A stretch of 37,149 nucleotides of DNA. It comes from Lysobacter antibioticus HS124 (lineage in GTDB: Bacteria > Pseudomonadota > Gammaproteobacteria > Xanthomonadales > Xanthomonadaceae). The translations under genes and the position numbers were made by a program. The stretch covers positions 1-37,149 of the forward strand of contig NZ_HG424478.1 of assembly GCF_000336385.2 (NCBI RefSeq), given 5' to 3'. The notes under the pieces are model-generated. The model was not told the origin of the DNA. It worked only from the letters and a program-made list of their open reading frames with translations, and did no database searches. Each line of letters begins with the position of its first letter. Position 1 is the first letter of the stretch. This document shows positions 17,314 to 24,892 of this stretch, one piece after another.

Positions 17314-18087
17314 ATGCCCGACCGTTCCCTCCACGGCAAGACCGTCGTCATCGGCGGCGGCGCCAAGAACCTCGGCGGCCTGATTTCGCGCGAGCTCGCC
17401 GCCGGCGGCGCTGCCGGCATCGCCGTCCACTACAACTCCGACGCCACCCGCGCCGCGGCCGAGGAAACCGTCGCCGCGGTGCGCGCCGCCGGCGCCGAGG
17501 CGTTCGCCCACCAGGGCGACCTGACCCGGCCGGCCGAGGTCGCCAAGCTGTTCGACGCGGCGCTGGCGGCGTTCGGCAAGATCGACATCGCCGTCAACAC
17601 CACCGGCATGGTGATCAAGAAACCGCTGGTCGAGGTGACCGAAGCCGAGTACGACCGCATGTTCGCGGTCAATTCCAAGGCGGCGTTCTTCTTCATCCAG
17701 GAGGCCGGCAAGAAGCTGGCCGACGACGGCAACATCTGCACCATCGTCAGTTCGCTGTTGGCCGCCTACACGCCGTTCTACGCCGTCTACCCGGGCAGCA
17801 AGGCGCCGATCGAGCACTTCACCCGCGCCGCGTCCAAGGAACTCGGCGCACGCGGCATCTCGGTCAACGCGGTCGGCCCGGGGCCGATGGACACGCCGTT
17901 CTTCTACCCGGCCGAGTCGCAGGAGTCGGCGGCCTATCACGCCACCGCCGCAGCGCTGAGCGGGCGCACCAAGAGCGGCCTGACCGAGATCCGGGACATC
18001 GCCCCGCTGGTGCGGTTCCTGGTCACCGAGGGTTGGTGGATCACCGGTCAGACCCTCTTCGCCAACGGCGGCTATACGACGCGCTGA
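17314..18087 (+). CDS. SDR-family oxidoreductase with unusual cofactor motif
   Basis: A 257-aa classical-length short-chain dehydrogenase/reductase. The Rossmann cofactor loop reads GGGAKNLGG (14-22) in place of the usual TGxxxGxG, and the NNAG motif reads NTTG (95-98). The catalytic residues remain: N120, S146 (or S147), Y159 and K163 in YPGSK. The C-terminal segment EGWWITGQTLFANGGYTTR is typical of the family. It should oxidise or reduce an alcohol/carbonyl with NAD(P)(H), but the substrate is unknown. ACGGAG precedes the ATG by a somewhat long spacer. The divergent AraC-type regulator gene probably controls it. Confidence 0.9.
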   Translation: MPDRSLHGKTVVIGGGAKNLGGLISRELAAGGAAGIAVHYNSDATRAAAEETVAAVRAAGAEAFAHQGDLTRPAEVAKLFDAALAAFGKIDIAVNTTGMVIKKPLVEVTEAEYDRMFAVNSKAAFFFIQEAGKKLADDGNICTIVSSLLAAYTPFYAVYPGSKAPIEHFTRAASKELGARGISVNAVGPGPMDTPFFYPAESQESAAYHATAAALSGRTKSGLTEIRDIAPLVRFLVTEGWWITGQTLFANGGYTTR

Positions 18088-18357
18088 CGCCGTCACGGGC
18101 ACAGCCGGTACGGGTGCCGGCCGGAGCGACATCCGTTTCGACCGGCATCGCCGCAACATCGCAGGTTGCGTTGTCGCGGCAGGCCGGCGCCAGGGCGAGA
18201 GGAGCGAGCGCGTGTCCGGCCGCGCGCATTCGCGGATGCGCCGCTCGGCCGCGCGCCGGCCCGTGCCGACGCCTGCACGCCGCCTGCACGCACTTGCGCC
18301 AACCATGCGCGCGACGGCCGCCGACGCCGCCTGTCGCGCTTTTTGCGGGGATACGCC

Positions 18358-18630
18358 ATGCACACCCTCCTGGTTCTGCTCGCCGGCTTCGCCCTGCTCG
18401 GCCTGTGTCTGCTGATCGCGCGCCTGGCCGGCGGTCCCGGCCGGACGCCGCAGCGCAAAGCGATCGTCGCCTTCGTGCCGCTGTGGCTGATCGGCGCCGG
18501 GATCAACCTCTGGGCCGGCGTGCATCACGCCGGCTACAGCGTCGCCGACGAGCTGCCGATCTTCCTGCTGGTGTTCTTGCTGCCCGTCGTGGCTGCGCTG
18601 GCGCTACGATGGACGCTTTCGCGCCGCTGA
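18358..18630 (+). CDS. Small three-helix membrane protein, unknown function
   Basis: A 90-aa, strongly hydrophobic protein with three predicted membrane helices (about 3-23, 37-56 and 66-86) joined by a basic loop (GGPGRTPQRK) and a short acidic loop. It belongs to no family I can name. GCGGGG lies about 8 bp before the ATG. It is followed 36 bp later by the LtrA-family gene on the same strand, so the two may share a transcript. An imperfect hairpin (CGCAAC/GTTGCG, 18152-18170) lies between it and the dehydrogenase gene. Confidence 0.75.
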   Translation: MHTLLVLLAGFALLGLCLLIARLAGGPGRTPQRKAIVAFVPLWLIGAGINLWAGVHHAGYSVADELPIFLLVFLLPVVAALALRWTLSRR

Positions 18631-18666
18631 CTCCGGCCCCTCCCTCCCGCCAACCGCGGCCCATCG

Positions 18667-19863
18667 ATGACGACGTCTTCCCGCCCCACCCTGCTGCGCT
18701 CGCGCGAAGGCCACGCCAAAGTCGGCTTCAGCGAGCTTTTCTTCGACCTGGTGTTCGTGTTCGCGGTTACCCAGCTCTCGCACACTCTGCTCGAACACCT
18801 CGACACCGGCGGCGCGCTGCGCACCGGCCTGCTGTTCCTCGCGGTGTGGTGGCTGTGGATCTACACGTCCTGGGTCACCAACTGGCTGGACCCGGAAAAA
18901 GTGCCGGTGCGGCTGATGATCTTCGGCCTGATGCTGGGCGGACTGCTGCTGTCCTCGTCGCTGCCGCAGGCTTTCGGCGAACGCGGGCTCGCGTTCGGCG
19001 CGGTGTTCGCGGCGATGCAGGTCGGCCGCACGCTGTTCATGCTGTGGGCGCTGCGCGGCGGACGCAGTCCCGGCAATTTCCGCAATTTCCTGCGCATCCT
19101 GGTCTGGCTGTCGTTGTCGGCGCTGCTGTGGATCGGCGGCGGCCTGGCCGAACCGGAGCCGCGCCTGATCTGGTGGCTCGGCGCGGTCGCAATCGAATAC
19201 CTCGGCCCGGTCGCCTATTTCCGCGTGCCCGGCCTGGGCCGTTCGAGCCTGGCCGACTGGGACGTGGAGGGCGGCCATCTGTCCGAGCGCTGCGGCTTGT
19301 TCATCATCATCGCCCTGGGCGAGTCGATCCTCATCACCGGCGCGACCTTCGCCAAGCTGGACTGGAACCCCACCACCGTGACCGCGTTCTGCCTCGCCTT
19401 CCTCGGCAGCGTGGCGATGTGGTGGATCTATTTCGACAGCGGCGCCGCGCGCGGCGAACACCGCATCGTCCACGGCGGCGACAGCGCGCGCCAGGCGCGC
19501 CTGGCCTATACCTACCTGCATCTGCTGATCGTCGGCGGCGTCGTCGTCTGCGCGGTGGCCGACGAACTGGTGCTGGTGCATCCCGACCATGCCGAGCCGG
19601 CCGGCATCGCCGCGATCGTCGGCGGCCCGGCGTTGTACCTGCTGGGCTGCGCCTTGTTCAAATGGGTCACCAATACGCGCAGGTTCCCGCCGCTGTCGCA
19701 TATGGCCGGGCTGGCGATGCTGGCGGCGCTCGCGCTCGCGGCGGCGCCGCTGCACCTGTCGGCACTGGCCCTGGGCGCGGCGACCACGGCCGTGTTCGTC
19801 GTCGTGGCGGCCTGGGAAACCGCGGCGCTGCGCCGCGGTCGCGCCGTCGCGCCGAGACACTGA
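18667..19863 (+). CDS. ltrA: LtrA-family (low temperature requirement A) membrane protein
   Basis: A 398-aa polytopic membrane protein. The family signature is clear at the N terminus: KVGFSELFFDLVFVFAVTQLSH (about residues 17-38), then WWLWIYTSWVTNWLDPE. In the middle, HLSERCGLFIIIALGESI is the second conserved block. About ten to twelve hydrophobic helices span the length. LtrA was named from a Listeria mutant unable to grow in the cold; the biochemical function of the family is not established. No strong ribosome-binding site is seen upstream, in keeping with coupling to the 90-aa gene just before it. Confidence 0.92.
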   Translation: MTTSSRPTLLRSREGHAKVGFSELFFDLVFVFAVTQLSHTLLEHLDTGGALRTGLLFLAVWWLWIYTSWVTNWLDPEKVPVRLMIFGLMLGGLLLSSSLPQAFGERGLAFGAVFAAMQVGRTLFMLWALRGGRSPGNFRNFLRILVWLSLSALLWIGGGLAEPEPRLIWWLGAVAIEYLGPVAYFRVPGLGRSSLADWDVEGGHLSERCGLFIIIALGESILITGATFAKLDWNPTTVTAFCLAFLGSVAMWWIYFDSGAARGEHRIVHGGDSARQARLAYTYLHLLIVGGVVVCAVADELVLVHPDHAEPAGIAAIVGGPALYLLGCALFKWVTNTRRFPPLSHMAGLAMLAALALAAAPLHLSALALGAATTAVFVVVAAWETAALRRGRAVAPRH

Positions 19864-20036
19864 GCGCGTCGCCTTCGGACGGTCCCGCGACCTCGCCGCC
19901 GTCGCGAATCGCACCCTCCCGCGATCAGCGCTGCGTACGGCGTCGACGCTTCGCCGCACCGGCAAGATTTTCCGGTCGTGCGCAAACTGCGCTCATTGCG
20001 CCACGCGCAACCCGCGAATGCCGCTACGCACGCATC

Positions 20037-20052
20037 TGGCATGGAATCTGCG
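20037..20052 (+). promoter_or_regulatory. Candidate sigma-54 promoter of the DUF4142 gene
   Basis: TGGCATGGAATCTGCG matches the -24/-12 consensus TGGCACG-N4-TTGCW with the GG and GC pairs 12 bp apart. It differs at two positions. It would start transcription about 25 bp before the ATG at 20088. Confidence 0.4.
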
Positions 20053-20087
20053 ACGTTCAGGGCGTTCTGTCCGCAGAGGAAGTCGCC

Positions 20088-20705
20088 ATGAGAACGCTCG
20101 TCCTGCTCGTCGCTATCGCCGCCGCCGCGAGCGGCTGCAACAATCCACGCAACGATCCCGCTCGCCCGGCCGATCACGCCGCCGATGCCGCCGCCGGCCC
20201 GGCTCCGGCCGCTACCGACACGCCGGCTGGAGCCACGCTGAGCGCCGATGCGGCCGCGCCGATGCCCGCGGCGGATGCCGCACAGGGCGACCCGCTGGTC
20301 CTGGGCCTGCTGACGGCGCTCAACGAACACGAGATCGCAGCCGCACGCCAGGCTCAGCAGAAAGGCGTGAGCGGCGCGGTGCTGGAGTTCGCCAACCTGA
20401 TGGAGAAGGAACACGGCGCCAACCAAGCCAAGACCCGGACCCTGGGTACGCCGGCCGAGGGCGCCGAAGTCCAGGCGATAAAGGACAAGGGCAAAGCCGA
20501 ACTCGACGCGCTTGGGGCCAAGTCTGGCGACGACTACCGCAAGGCGTATGTCGCGGCGATGGTGAAGGATCATCAGGACGCGCTGGAGCAGATCGACAAC
20601 CAACTGATGCCTGCCGCGAGCGGCGAACCGGTCAAGGCGCACTTGCGCGATACCCGCGAGCACGTGGCCATGCACCTGAATCAGGCTCGCAAGCTAGCGC
20701 AATGA
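20088..20705 (+). CDS. DUF4142-family lipoprotein
   Basis: A 205-aa lipoprotein. The signal peptide ends in the lipobox AASGC, with Cys18 as the acylated residue. A flexible Ala/Pro/Asp-rich linker follows (19-68). The helical DUF4142 domain (about 69-205) is ferritin-like in style, with LVLGLLTALNEHEIAAARQA and YVAAMVKDHQDALEQIDNQL. The His/Glu-bearing helices in this domain suggest, but do not prove, metal binding. The family is widespread in outer membranes and periplasm of proteobacteria without a settled function. AGAGGA precedes the ATG. A possible sigma-54 promoter lies directly upstream. Confidence 0.9.
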   Translation: MRTLVLLVAIAAAASGCNNPRNDPARPADHAADAAAGPAPAATDTPAGATLSADAAAPMPAADAAQGDPLVLGLLTALNEHEIAAARQAQQKGVSGAVLEFANLMEKEHGANQAKTRTLGTPAEGAEVQAIKDKGKAELDALGAKSGDDYRKAYVAAMVKDHQDALEQIDNQLMPAASGEPVKAHLRDTREHVAMHLNQARKLAQ

Positions 20706-21230
20706 TGCGCCTACCATCGATCAAAGCAGCGACCGGCCCGCAGTAGGCGCACGCCCCTCGACCCGGTGGTTCGTTCGCAGCGAGCCCTCGGGGCTATCGC
20801 GCTTGAGGCGGGTTGCGCAGACCGGATAGCCCCCCGCCTGCCGACCCAAGCGTAGACACAGCGCAGAAGAGAGGGCGGCGGAGGACGGCCGATAGGGCTC
20901 GATCTATTTCCAAAGCAAGGCGGAGCCGGGCACGGCAGGAACGGCCACACAGGCTTGAAAGCCAATTGCGGCGATGTCCTGGACGCTTGGCTGCGTCGAA
21001 GCAACAGAGCCCATGATTCGGGGAAAAGGGAATGGGCTGCTTCGCTCGATTTTCAACCAAGCTGCAGGGCGCGGAAGCATCAGAATCACTCAGAAGCGTC
21101 TTCGAACGCTCAATCGCAAGAATGAACAACAGAACCTCTCAGCAGGGATGATGTGCACCTTTAAGGTGAGGTAACGAAACCCTTCGCCACTGAGCCGACA
21201 GTAGGCATATCACCCAACCCTAGACGCAAA
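20706..21230. other. Intergenic region with no recognised gene
   Basis: About 520 bp between the DUF4142 gene and the collagenase terminator. GC falls to about 57% near 21061. Short open frames exist on both strands (for example minus 20904-21089 and plus 20974-21174), but none has a domain, a convincing ribosome-binding site or codon use like the neighbours. It may be decayed DNA. Confidence 0.5.
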
Positions 21231-21262
21231 CGAGGGGCGGGCCTAGGCCCGCCCCTCGTTTT
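21231..21262. terminator. Perfect palindromic terminator, probably bidirectional
   Basis: A 28-bp perfect palindrome (21231-21258; arms CGAGGGGCGGGCC and its complement around the centre) is followed by TTTT on the plus strand and by TTTG on the minus strand. It lies 16 bp past the stop of the collagenase gene and should end that transcript. Confidence 0.8.
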
Positions 21263-21274
21263 GGAGTCCTGCAA

Positions 21275-23809
21275 TCAATAGCTGACCGTCAAGCGCACTC
21301 CACTGAAGTCCGTTTCCCCGTAGAGACTGAAGTACATGTCCCGGTCGGTCGGCGGATTGTTGATTACGATCGATTCTTCATTGCCGGCGCTATTCCTCGA
21401 CCAGTAGTTGTGATCGTACGAGTACGCCCAACGCGAGGGGCCAAGGGTATTGGCGAACAGACTAGCGTTGCCGGTACCACCGCTCGCGGTAATCCGTACC
21501 GTCGAAACCCCAGCCGGAACCCTCATGTAGAAATGAGCGTGATTCCCTTTCGTCTGCGAGATATTGCTGCGACTGCAATTCCCCGCCATCAGACGCACGT
21601 CCGCCGCAGTGCATTCCGGCAGCGGCCGGCAGCCAGTGCCGTCGGCATAGCAAGCCAGCCAGTTGTTGAAGCCTCCGTCATAGCCGGTACCGATGGCGTC
21701 TATCCGCTGCTTGTAAGCAGCATAGTTCCCCGGCCGGAAGTAGGACAAGAACCAGTTCACATCGCTGGATCGCTCCTCGAACATGTAACGCACGGCCAAA
21801 TACCCGCCCTGGTAGACCCGCGCCGAATCGCCGTAATCGGTCTTGAACAGTTGGCTGAGCGTCCAAGTCTTGCTCCGGGCATGGTCGCGCGCCCGGGTGT
21901 TGTCCTGATTCAGGAACGACCACGAGATGTACTCGGCCAATCCTTCGGTCCACCAGACGGTGCCCTGGCTGTAAGCGGCGTTGAAGTCGCCGTACAGATT
22001 GTAGCGGCCGTCCAGGTAGTGCACGAACTCGTGCTCCAGGTTCCAGATCGTGAACGCCGGGATCCACTCGGCGCGATAGGCGATGAAACGCCCCTGATTG
22101 CCTGCGGTCGCCGGATTGCCTTCGAGGTAGATGCCGCCGTTGTTGGTGCCGTTCCCGTAGAAGGTGGACGAGTGCTTCCTGTACTCGCTGCTGCTGTCGA
22201 AGATCACCATCTCCAGCGAGGTATTGTCGTTGGCGACTGCATTGTTACCGGTCGCCAGGCGCTGATGGAACAACCCTTCCACGCCCGCCACCGTATTGCA
22301 AGCGGTACGCAGCTGATCCGCGGTCATGCGCTGTGCGCGGATGCTGACGTTCGGAGTGCACACATGGCGAGTCGGCAACACCGCTTCCTTGTACGCTTCG
22401 ATGTAATCGCACAGCCCGTACTGCTGGCAGTTCGCGCGATCGTGCGCGTTGATCTGCGCTGCGAACTTGGCCCGGAGCGGCGCGGAGGAGTTCTGGAACG
22501 ACGTGCGAGGCACCAGGTCCCGAAGCTGCGCGGAGACGGCCGACTTGATGTTGCCGCTGTACTGCAGGAATCGGCCCAACTCCGCGCCGCTGTCGCTCAC
22601 CAGGTCCCATCCGTTCGTATCCAGCAAGCCGTAGTTGTTGCGGATGAAATTGGCGAGCGTGTTGGCGGTGTCGATTCCCGCCTGATCCGACAGGCCCTCG
22701 TACTTCTTGCCCCTGTTGAACAGGGCCAGCAAGCTCTGGCGTATCGCATTCTGCATGCCGGGCATGCGTTCGTACGAGTTGTCGTAGTTTTCGATCAGCC
22801 TGCGGATGCGCGGCAAATAGCGCAACGCCTCTTGGGTGGAATCGATCAACGTGAGGGCTTCGTTGAGGACTATGGCGTGAACGTCGTTCTCCAGGGTCAA
22901 GACGACGTTGTTGTTGAAGTACGCGTCGAGCGCCGAACGAACCGCCGGAGCCACATTCGCATTGAACGCGGGGAAACCCTGGTCCCGATACTTGTCTTCC
23001 AGGAAGTAAACGGCCCGCATGACATAGATCATTTCCCTGAGGGAGCCGTCGTTGTCGCCGTCGTAAATCCGGCTGAGCCGCTCGACTTCATTGGCGAGAG
23101 TCACCATGTTCGCGCTGCTGAACACACTCCTCGCGTCGCTCAGGGACAAAACGTACTGGGCGCTAAGGCACGAAAATTCCGCATGCCGCACCCGCTCCAA
23201 GAGGTCGGCACCGACCGCACCGACGAAGTTGCAACCTTCGTGCGCCGCGGCGCCCGCCGGCGTCTCTTTGCTCGCGCCCTGTCTCTGCCCGCGCGACTTC
23301 TCGGGCCACTGCTTGCGATTGAACTCGTCGATCGCCGCCTGTTCTTCGCCGATCTTGACCCGGTGCCCCTGATAGACGCCTTGCGGCGGCACCATATGCG
23401 GTTCGAGCGGCTTCGACTGAACATGAGTGCCGCCGAACAGCGCTTCGCCAGCCGAAGGCGCGGGCCCCGGGCGGAGCGTGCGCTGCGACGGCTGAGCGGA
23501 ACGGCCCTGTCGCCCCCCATGCTCCGAGCGCCACTCTTGCCCGTGCCCGTGTCCCTGCTCTTGCCCATTCATCGCATACAGGTTGCGCTCGGCCGAGGCG
23601 GTGCCGGCGGGATGCCCGTTCGCACGGCTCGTGCCCAACAAGGCTCGGTCCGGCTGGTCGTCGCCGAACAGTTTCGACAGCCAAGCATCCGGAGCTCCGG
23701 GAAACTCGGCGGCAAAGCCTTTGCCCTCATCGGGCAAGCTCATCGTCGCCGCACCGAGCAATGCGGCGCCAACCGCAGCAATGCAGACCTTCTTTGAACG
23801 TTGCAACAT
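21275..23809 (-). CDS. Secreted collagenase, peptidase family M9
   Basis: An 844-aa secreted protease. A signal peptide (about 1-34) is followed by a low-complexity Gly/Gln/His/Arg-rich linker (about 55-185). A helical activator-type domain occupies about 190-500. The catalytic gluzincin domain has HEFVH at 593-597 and E622 in WWTEGLAEY, as in Vibrio-type (M9A) collagenases. A C-terminal PPC-like beta-sandwich (about 750-844; ISQTKGNHAHFYMRVPAG) probably aids secretion or substrate binding. Cysteine pairs lie in the C-terminal half. AAGGAG precedes the ATG at 23809. The gene is clearly less GC-rich (about 57-65% in sampled lines) than its neighbours, as are both flanks, which hints at later acquisition. 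It likely degrades collagen-like extracellular proteins. Confidence 0.95.
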   Translation of the reverse strand: MLQRSKKVCIAAVGAALLGAATMSLPDEGKGFAAEFPGAPDAWLSKLFGDDQPDRALLGTSRANGHPAGTASAERNLYAMNGQEQGHGHGQEWRSEHGGRQGRSAQPSQRTLRPGPAPSAGEALFGGTHVQSKPLEPHMVPPQGVYQGHRVKIGEEQAAIDEFNRKQWPEKSRGQRQGASKETPAGAAAHEGCNFVGAVGADLLERVRHAEFSCLSAQYVLSLSDARSVFSSANMVTLANEVERLSRIYDGDNDGSLREMIYVMRAVYFLEDKYRDQGFPAFNANVAPAVRSALDAYFNNNVVLTLENDVHAIVLNEALTLIDSTQEALRYLPRIRRLIENYDNSYERMPGMQNAIRQSLLALFNRGKKYEGLSDQAGIDTANTLANFIRNNYGLLDTNGWDLVSDSGAELGRFLQYSGNIKSAVSAQLRDLVPRTSFQNSSAPLRAKFAAQINAHDRANCQQYGLCDYIEAYKEAVLPTRHVCTPNVSIRAQRMTADQLRTACNTVAGVEGLFHQRLATGNNAVANDNTSLEMVIFDSSSEYRKHSSTFYGNGTNNGGIYLEGNPATAGNQGRFIAYRAEWIPAFTIWNLEHEFVHYLDGRYNLYGDFNAAYSQGTVWWTEGLAEYISWSFLNQDNTRARDHARSKTWTLSQLFKTDYGDSARVYQGGYLAVRYMFEERSSDVNWFLSYFRPGNYAAYKQRIDAIGTGYDGGFNNWLACYADGTGCRPLPECTAADVRLMAGNCSRSNISQTKGNHAHFYMRVPAGVSTVRITASGGTGNASLFANTLGPSRWAYSYDHNYWSRNSAGNEESIVINNPPTDRDMYFSLYGETDFSGVRLTVSY

Positions 23810-24892
23810 CGAAAATCTCCTTATTACGGCGACACCAACCAGCCACGCCGTTCATGGCGTGCGGCAGATAGGATTTAAGCGATAGAAGTAAGGGGCGGCG
23901 TTGATCGCTGCCCGACCATAGCTACAACAAGCCCGGTCGATTCGAATCGCCACCGGATCGATGGCTGCTTGGCGTTCGTCCGGCGTCCGCTCGAACACAT
24001 TCGACTTTGTAGCGGGTTTAACTCTAGGCAGACGGACGCAAAAAATGTATGCGGAATAATCTTAGATTTTGCTTCGTCGAAGAACGCGTCGCCTGCAGCG
24101 ACATTCACTGCAACAGCCGATCGCTATGGCATGTCGCCGCAGATATCGCGCAGACAGGAAAGTGAAGGCCATCTGAAGAGCGCAACAGGAGGGCAGACTG
24201 TTGCGGCATTCACTTGATCCATCGGCACCGACCGGCGCTCTGAACGGTCATCGAGCGCAGTCGTTCATCGATGAAATTCCTGAATCCGTATCCATGCGAT
24301 GGGGGCGCCGTGCATTCCCGGCTCGACGGCATCCTGCTATTTGCAGCGTCGTCATCGTCGAAGCGTCCTGACCGACGATGGCGAACAAGACGGAGAGACG
24401 GAACAAGACTTTGTCGCCGTTCGCCGCCTGACCATCGGAATCCGCATCGTCCGCAAACACTGCTGCGCACGCGCTTTCGTTGCGCCGATGCGAGCCCGAC
24501 AAGTCACGACGAAGCACGCTCGCACACGACGCCGTCGATGCGGCGCCGCGCTCGATCGGGCGCTCCGTTCGAGTTGCCGCGGGCCGCGCTGGCGTGTGGA
24601 TGTCCATCGCAAGCGGCGCGATACAGGACATGTGAAGATCGTCCGCGGCGCGGCTGCTACAATCGCCGCGTCCACCGCACCGGAGCGCATCGCTCCGCTT
24701 GCGCCGTCATCGCGACGGCCATGGCTCGCGGCCGGACATTCCCGCTCGGCTCCCTGCGTCGCATCGTCGCCGCTTGCCCGTCCGCCCCGCGCGGGCGCGC
24801 ATCGCCGAGCCCGCTTCGTGCGCAACGCTGTCGCGCCTGGCTTGGCGCGACGTCTCGCGTGATCGGCCGCGCACGCCTCGACAGGAGAATCC
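23810..24892. other. 1.08-kb intergenic region between collagenase and BCCT genes
   Basis: The two flanking genes diverge from here, so both promoters should lie within it. GC drops to about 43% at 24001-24060, the most promoter-like stretch. A CACGCC/GGCGTG hairpin (23844-23861) lies in the collagenase leader. A GCAACAG/CTGTTGC inverted repeat lies at 24182-24204. TACAAT at 24658-24663 is a possible -10 on the plus strand, but no good -35 accompanies it. The longer open frames here (for example minus 24248-24631) lack domains and ribosome-binding sites and are not called as genes. Confidence 0.55.

Noticed and set aside
16053-20705. Single 1550-codon plus-strand frame ending with the DUF4142 protein
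   Set aside because: It runs across the AraC, SDR and LtrA genes in the wrong frame; only the part from 20088 has a signal peptide, ribosome-binding site and domain.
24182-24204. GCAACAG/CTGTTGC inverted repeat as a terminator
   Set aside because: No T-run and no gene ends nearby; left as an unexplained inverted repeat.
24248-24631. 127-codon open frame on the minus strand between collagenase and BCCT genes
   Set aside because: No recognisable domain or start signal; low-complexity Ala/Arg/Ser content.
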